From the NCBI GenBank assembly GCA_003252375.1, contig QKEJ01000120.1:1-64000 (forward strand): DNA of 64,000 nt, written 5' to 3'. Within the stretch, counting starts at the first letter, position 1. Each line of letters begins with the position of its first letter. Below, in pieces: positions 60,265 to 64,000 of this stretch. The notes under the pieces are model-generated. The model was given only the letters and a program-made list of their open reading frames with translations. It ran no database searches and was not told the DNA's origin. The DNA is from Halodesulfovibrio sp. (GTDB taxonomy: Bacteria > Desulfobacterota > Desulfovibrionia > Desulfovibrionales > Desulfovibrionaceae). The translations under genes and the position numbers were made by a program.

Positions 60265-63200
60265 TTACTCGGTAATGAAGCCTGCGCGCTTGGTGCGCTT
60301 CTTGCCTTCTTCCTGATGCAGGGTGACGTCCAGACCAAGGGACATCAGTTCCTTTACGAGAACGTTGAAGGATTCGGGCAGGCCTGCTTCCAGGAAGTTG
60401 TCGCCCTTCACGATCTTCTCGTACATCTTCACACGACCGGTCACGTCGTCGGACTTGACGGTCAGGAATTCCTGCAACATGTAGGCGGCGCCGTGTGCTT
60501 CCAGCGCCCAGACTTCCATTTCACCCAGACGCTGACCACCGAACTGGGCCTTACCGCCGAGAGGCTGCTGGGTAACCAGCGAGTAAGGTCCGGTGGAGCG
60601 TGCGTGGATCTTTTCATCAACAAGGTGGTGCAGCTTCAGGATGTACATGACACCCGTGGTGACGCGGTTGTGGAACGGATCACCGGTGCGGCCGTCGTAC
60701 AGGACCGTCTTGCCGTCATTGGCAAGGCCGGCCTGATCAAGCCATCCCCAGATTTCCTCTTCCGAGGCACCGTCGAAGACCGGAGTCTTGGTAACGATGC
60801 CGCTTTCCAGCTTCCGCACGGACTTGACGAATTCCTCGTCGTCCATACCGTCCACCATCTCGTCGATCATCTTGGACTTGTAGACGGCCTTGACCTGTTC
60901 GCGCACCTTCTTCAGGGGCTCGCCGGATGCCATGAATTCGGCAAGCTGCTGCCCGAGCTTGAGTGCGCCCCAGCCAAGGTGGGTTTCCATGATCTGCCCG
61001 ATGTTCATTCGGGAAGGAACGCCCAGGGGGTTCAGCACGATGTCCACGGCGGAGCCGTCGGCAAAGAAGGGCATGTCCTCAAGGGGAAGAATCTGCGAGA
61101 CAACACCCTTGTTACCATGGCGGCCTGCCATTTTGTCACCCACGCTCAGCTTACGCTTCACGGCGATGTAGCACTTGGCCATCTTGATAACGCCGGGGGG
61201 CAGATCGTCCCCTTCGGTCACCTTCTCGCGCTTGTTGTCATAGATGCCCTTGATGAAGGAAACCTGTGCGTCGTAGCCTTCGATGACGGCGTCCAGCTGC
61301 TCGTTCACGTCCTTGTCCTTGAAGATGCCTGCGAGCTTCTTCACGGGGACCTGACGCAGAACGTCTTCAGCGGGAACGTGTCCGGCTTCGGCCAGCACTT
61401 CACCCTTCTTCTTGCCGGCAATGTTGGTAGCCAGCTGACGGCCGGAGACCAGTTCGACGATCTTGTCCATGGTCGTGCCGGTGAGGGCGTCTATGTGGTC
61501 CTGTTCCTTGCGGTCCAGGCGCGCGAGTTCATAATCTTCGATATTGTGGGTACGTTCATCCTTTTCACCGGAGCGGCGGTTGAACACCTTCACGTCGATG
61601 ACGGTACCTTCGATTCCCGGAGGAACCTTCAGGGAGGTGTTCTTCACGTCGCGCGCCTTGTCACCGAAGATGGCGCGGAGCAGCTTTTCTTCGGGAGTGA
61701 GCTGGGTTTCACCCTTGGGCGTGATCTTGCCCACGAGGATGTCATCCGGCTTTACGTTGGCGCCGATGCGGATGATGCCGCTGCCATCCAGGTTACGCAG
61801 CATTTCTTCGCTGACGTTCGGGATGTCGCGGGTGATTTCTTCGGGTCCGAGCTTGGTATCACGGGCCACCACTTCGAATTCCTCAATGTGCACGGAGGTG
61901 AAGACGTCTTCCTTCACCATGCGTTCGGAGATGAGGATGGAGTCTTCGAAGTTGTAACCGCACCAGGGCATGAAGGCGACCACGAGGTTCTTGCCGAGCG
62001 CCAGCGCACCGTCTTCAATGCCGGGACCGTCAGCGAGGATGTCACCGCGCTTCACGATCTGGTTGGGCAGACAGGTGGGCTTCTGGCCGAAGCAGGAGTT
62101 CTGGTTCGACTTGTGGTACTTCAGCAGGTCGTAGTTCCGTACGCCGCCGGTCTTGGGGTACAGCTCTTCGGATTCGTAGCTCACGATGATGCGGTCGGCG
62201 TCCACGTAGCGGACGATGCCGGCACCTTCGGCGATGATGCATGCGCCGGAGTCGCGGGCCACGTCCACTTCCATGCCGGTACCGACGATGGGCTTGTGGC
62301 AGCGCAGCAGCGGCACAGCCTGACGCTGCATGTTGGAGCCCATGAGTGCGCGGTTGGCGTCGTCATGCTCCAGGAAGGGAATGAGCGCTGCGGAAATGGA
62401 AACCATCTGGCTGGGCGAGATGTCCATGAGCGTCACTTCCTCGCGGGGGGACATGATAACGTCACCGTTCACGCGGGTGGTCACGAATTCGTTGATGAAG
62501 CGGTTTTCTTCATCAAGCGGTGCGTTGGCCTGTGCCACGACCTGTCCGGCTTCACCCGATGCGTCCATGTAGTGAACTTCGTCGGTCACCTGCGACTCGC
62601 GGACGATGCGATAGGGCGTTTCGATGAAGCCGAAGTCGTTCACCTTGGCGTAGGTGGTCAGCGAAACGATGAGGCCGATGTTCGGACCTTCCGGCGTTTC
62701 GATGGGGCAGATGCGGCCGTAGTGGGACGTGTGCACGTCGCGCACTTCGAAGCCGGCGCGTTCACGGGTGAGGCCGCCGGGTCCGAGAGCGGAAAGACGA
62801 CGCTTGTGCGTCACTTCGGACAGAGAGTTGGTCTGGTCCATGAACTGGCTGAGCTGGGAGGTTCCGAAGAACTCCTTGAGCACGGCGGCAACCGGCTTGG
62901 GGTTGATCAGGTCATGGGGCATGAGGGTGGCCACTTCCTGCAGGCTCATGCGTTCCTTGATGGCGCGCTCCATGCGGACGAGACCGATGCGGTACTGGTT
63001 TTCCACCAGTTCGCCCACGGGGCGCACGCGGCGGTTGCCCAGGTGGTCGATATCGTCGGCGGGGCCGTGGGAGTCCTTCAGCTTGCAGAGCACGGAAATG
63101 GCGGTGAGGATATCATCGTCATCCAGGGTGCGCAGCTCCAGGGACTGCTTGACGGCCAGGCGCTGGTTCAGCTTGTAGCGGCCAACGGGAGAGAGATCGT

Positions 63201-64000
63201 AGTAGTCCGCGTTGCGGAACAGGTTCTCGAAGAACGAGGATGCAATCTCGGGCGTGGGCGGCGAGCTGGGACGCAGGCGGCGGTAGATTTCCACGCGGGC
63301 GCTGTCTTCATCCGTGGTCTTGTCCATGACCAGCGTGTCACGCATGGAGGAAGAAACGTCCGTCCCCTTGGTGTGCAGGATGGGCAGACGGGTCACGCCG
63401 GCATCACGCAGGCGTTCGACGGTCTCGGCAAAGATCTCGTCGGCGGCTTCGGCAAGGACTTCGCCGGTGTTCTCGTCCACGATGTCTTCGGCAAGGTACA
63501 TGCCCACGATGGTTTCGGGGGCCACCTCGATGGTGCTGACGCCGGCTTCAACCAGCTGGCGCCATGCGCGCTTGGTGATCAGCTTGCCCTGCTTGGCAAA
63601 GACGGTGGTGCCGTCGCCGAGGTCAACATAGGCAGGCTCCTTGCGGTACAGGTCCTTCTGGACATCCCACAGGAGCTTTTCGCCGTCCAGATGGAAGATT
63701 TCCTTCTTGTAGAAGTACTCCAGGATCTGGGTGCGGCTCATGCCCATGGCCTTGAAGAGAATGGTGGCGGGCATCTTGCGGCGGCGGTCGATGCGGACAT
63801 ACAGGATGTCCTTGTGGTCGAAGTCGAAATCGAGCCAGGAACCGCGCATGGGAATGATGCGGCAGCTGTACAGCACCTTGCGGCTGGAATGGGTCTTGCC
63901 GGAGTCGTGTTCGAAGATGATGCCGGGCGAACGCTGCAGCTGGTTGACGATGACGCGCTCGGTGCCGTTGATGATGAAGGTACCCTTCTCGGTCATCAGA
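60265..64000 (-). CDS. rpoB: DNA-directed RNA polymerase subunit beta, N-terminus truncated by window edge
   Basis: [77 protein letters not shown]. Confidence 0.99.
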   Translation of the reverse strand, partial: LMTEKGTFIINGTERVIVNQLQRSPGIIFEHDSGKTHSSRKVLYSCRIIPMRGSWLDFDFDHKDILYVRIDRRRKMPATILFKAMGMSRTQILEYFYKKEIFHLDGEKLLWDVQKDLYRKEPAYVDLGDGTTVFAKQGKLITKRAWRQLVEAGVSTIEVAPETIVGMYLAEDIVDENTGEVLAEAADEIFAETVERLRDAGVTRLPILHTKGTDVSSSMRDTLVMDKTTDEDSARVEIYRRLRPSSPPTPEIASSFFENLFRNADYYDLSPVGRYKLNQRLAVKQSLELRTLDDDDILTAISVLCKLKDSHGPADDIDHLGNRRVRPVGELVENQYRIGLVRMERAIKERMSLQEVATLMPHDLINPKPVAAVLKEFFGTSQLSQFMDQTNSLSEVTHKRRLSALGPGGLTRERAGFEVRDVHTSHYGRICPIETPEGPNIGLIVSLTTYAKVNDFGFIETPYRIVRESQVTDEVHYMDASGEAGQVVAQANAPLDEENRFINEFVTTRVNGDVIMSPREEVTLMDISPSQMVSISAALIPFLEHDDANRALMGSNMQRQAVPLLRCHKPIVGTGMEVDVARDSGACIIAEGAGIVRYVDADRIIVSYESEELYPKTGGVRNYDLLKYHKSNQNSCFGQKPTCLPNQIVKRGDILADGPGIEDGALALGKNLVVAFMPWCGYNFEDSILISERMVKEDVFTSVHIEEFEVVARDTKLGPEEITRDIPNVSEEMLRNLDGSGIIRIGANVKPDDILVGKITPKGETQLTPEEKLLRAIFGDKARDVKNTSLKVPPGIEGTVIDVKVFNRRSGEKDERTHNIEDYELARLDRKEQDHIDALTGTTMDKIVELVSGRQLATNIAGKKKGEVLAEAGHVPAEDVLRQVPVKKLAGIFKDKDVNEQLDAVIEGYDAQVSFIKGIYDNKREKVTEGDDLPPGVIKMAKCYIAVKRKLSVGDKMAGRHGNKGVVSQILPLEDMPFFADGSAVDIVLNPLGVPSRMNIGQIMETHLGWGALKLGQQLAEFMASGEPLKKVREQVKAVYKSKMIDEMVDGMDDEEFVKSVRKLESGIVTKTPVFDGASEEEIWGWLDQAGLANDGKTVLYDGRTGDPFHNRVTTGVMYILKLHHLVDEKIHARSTGPYSLVTQQPLGGKAQFGGQRLGEMEVWALEAHGAAYMLQEFLTVKSDDVTGRVKMYEKIVKGDNFLEAGLPESFNVLVKELMSLGLDVTLHQEEGKKRTKRAGFITE

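Overview
High-GC bacterial chromosome segment, most consistent with a Desulfovibrio-type sulfate reducer: TunR-like molybdate/tungstate regulator, rubredoxin, several sigma54 response regulators, GAK-type gene cluster. No tools were used; identities come from reading the supplied translations and DNA.

Main content:
- trmO and tunR-modB-modA-modC, with two 30-bp TunR-like operators.
- A sigma54 response regulator followed by a compact operon: KamA (lysine 2,3-aminomutase-like), two ATP-grasp ligases, a GNAT, and a GNAT-HDAC fusion. A recognisable -24/-12 promoter and palindromic sites precede it.
- cyuA / symporter / ridA / YheO-type regulator.
- nrdD behind a cobalamin riboswitch.
- A flagellin-like orphan, an MCP, murI, and a ybbA-ybbP/tesA divergent pair.
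- A second, diverged KamA-family protein plus rubredoxin.
- cstA, an Rrf2 regulator, and an orphan ABC substrate-binding protein that appears controlled by an adjacent sigma54 two-component system.
- A REC-HK-REC-HPt hybrid kinase, TolC, and an argP/lysE-type pair.
- An eight-gene 'GAK system' cluster: amphi-Trp, CofD-like, HprK-related kinase B, ATP-grasp, PhoU-APH kinase, amphi-Trp, PHP-like protein, XXXCH protein.
- rpoC and a 5'-truncated rpoB.

The strongest candidates for poorly described biology are the GAK cluster (about 48.2-55.8 kb) and the sigma54-controlled KamA/ATP-grasp/acetyltransferase/deacetylase operon (about 7.8-15.2 kb).
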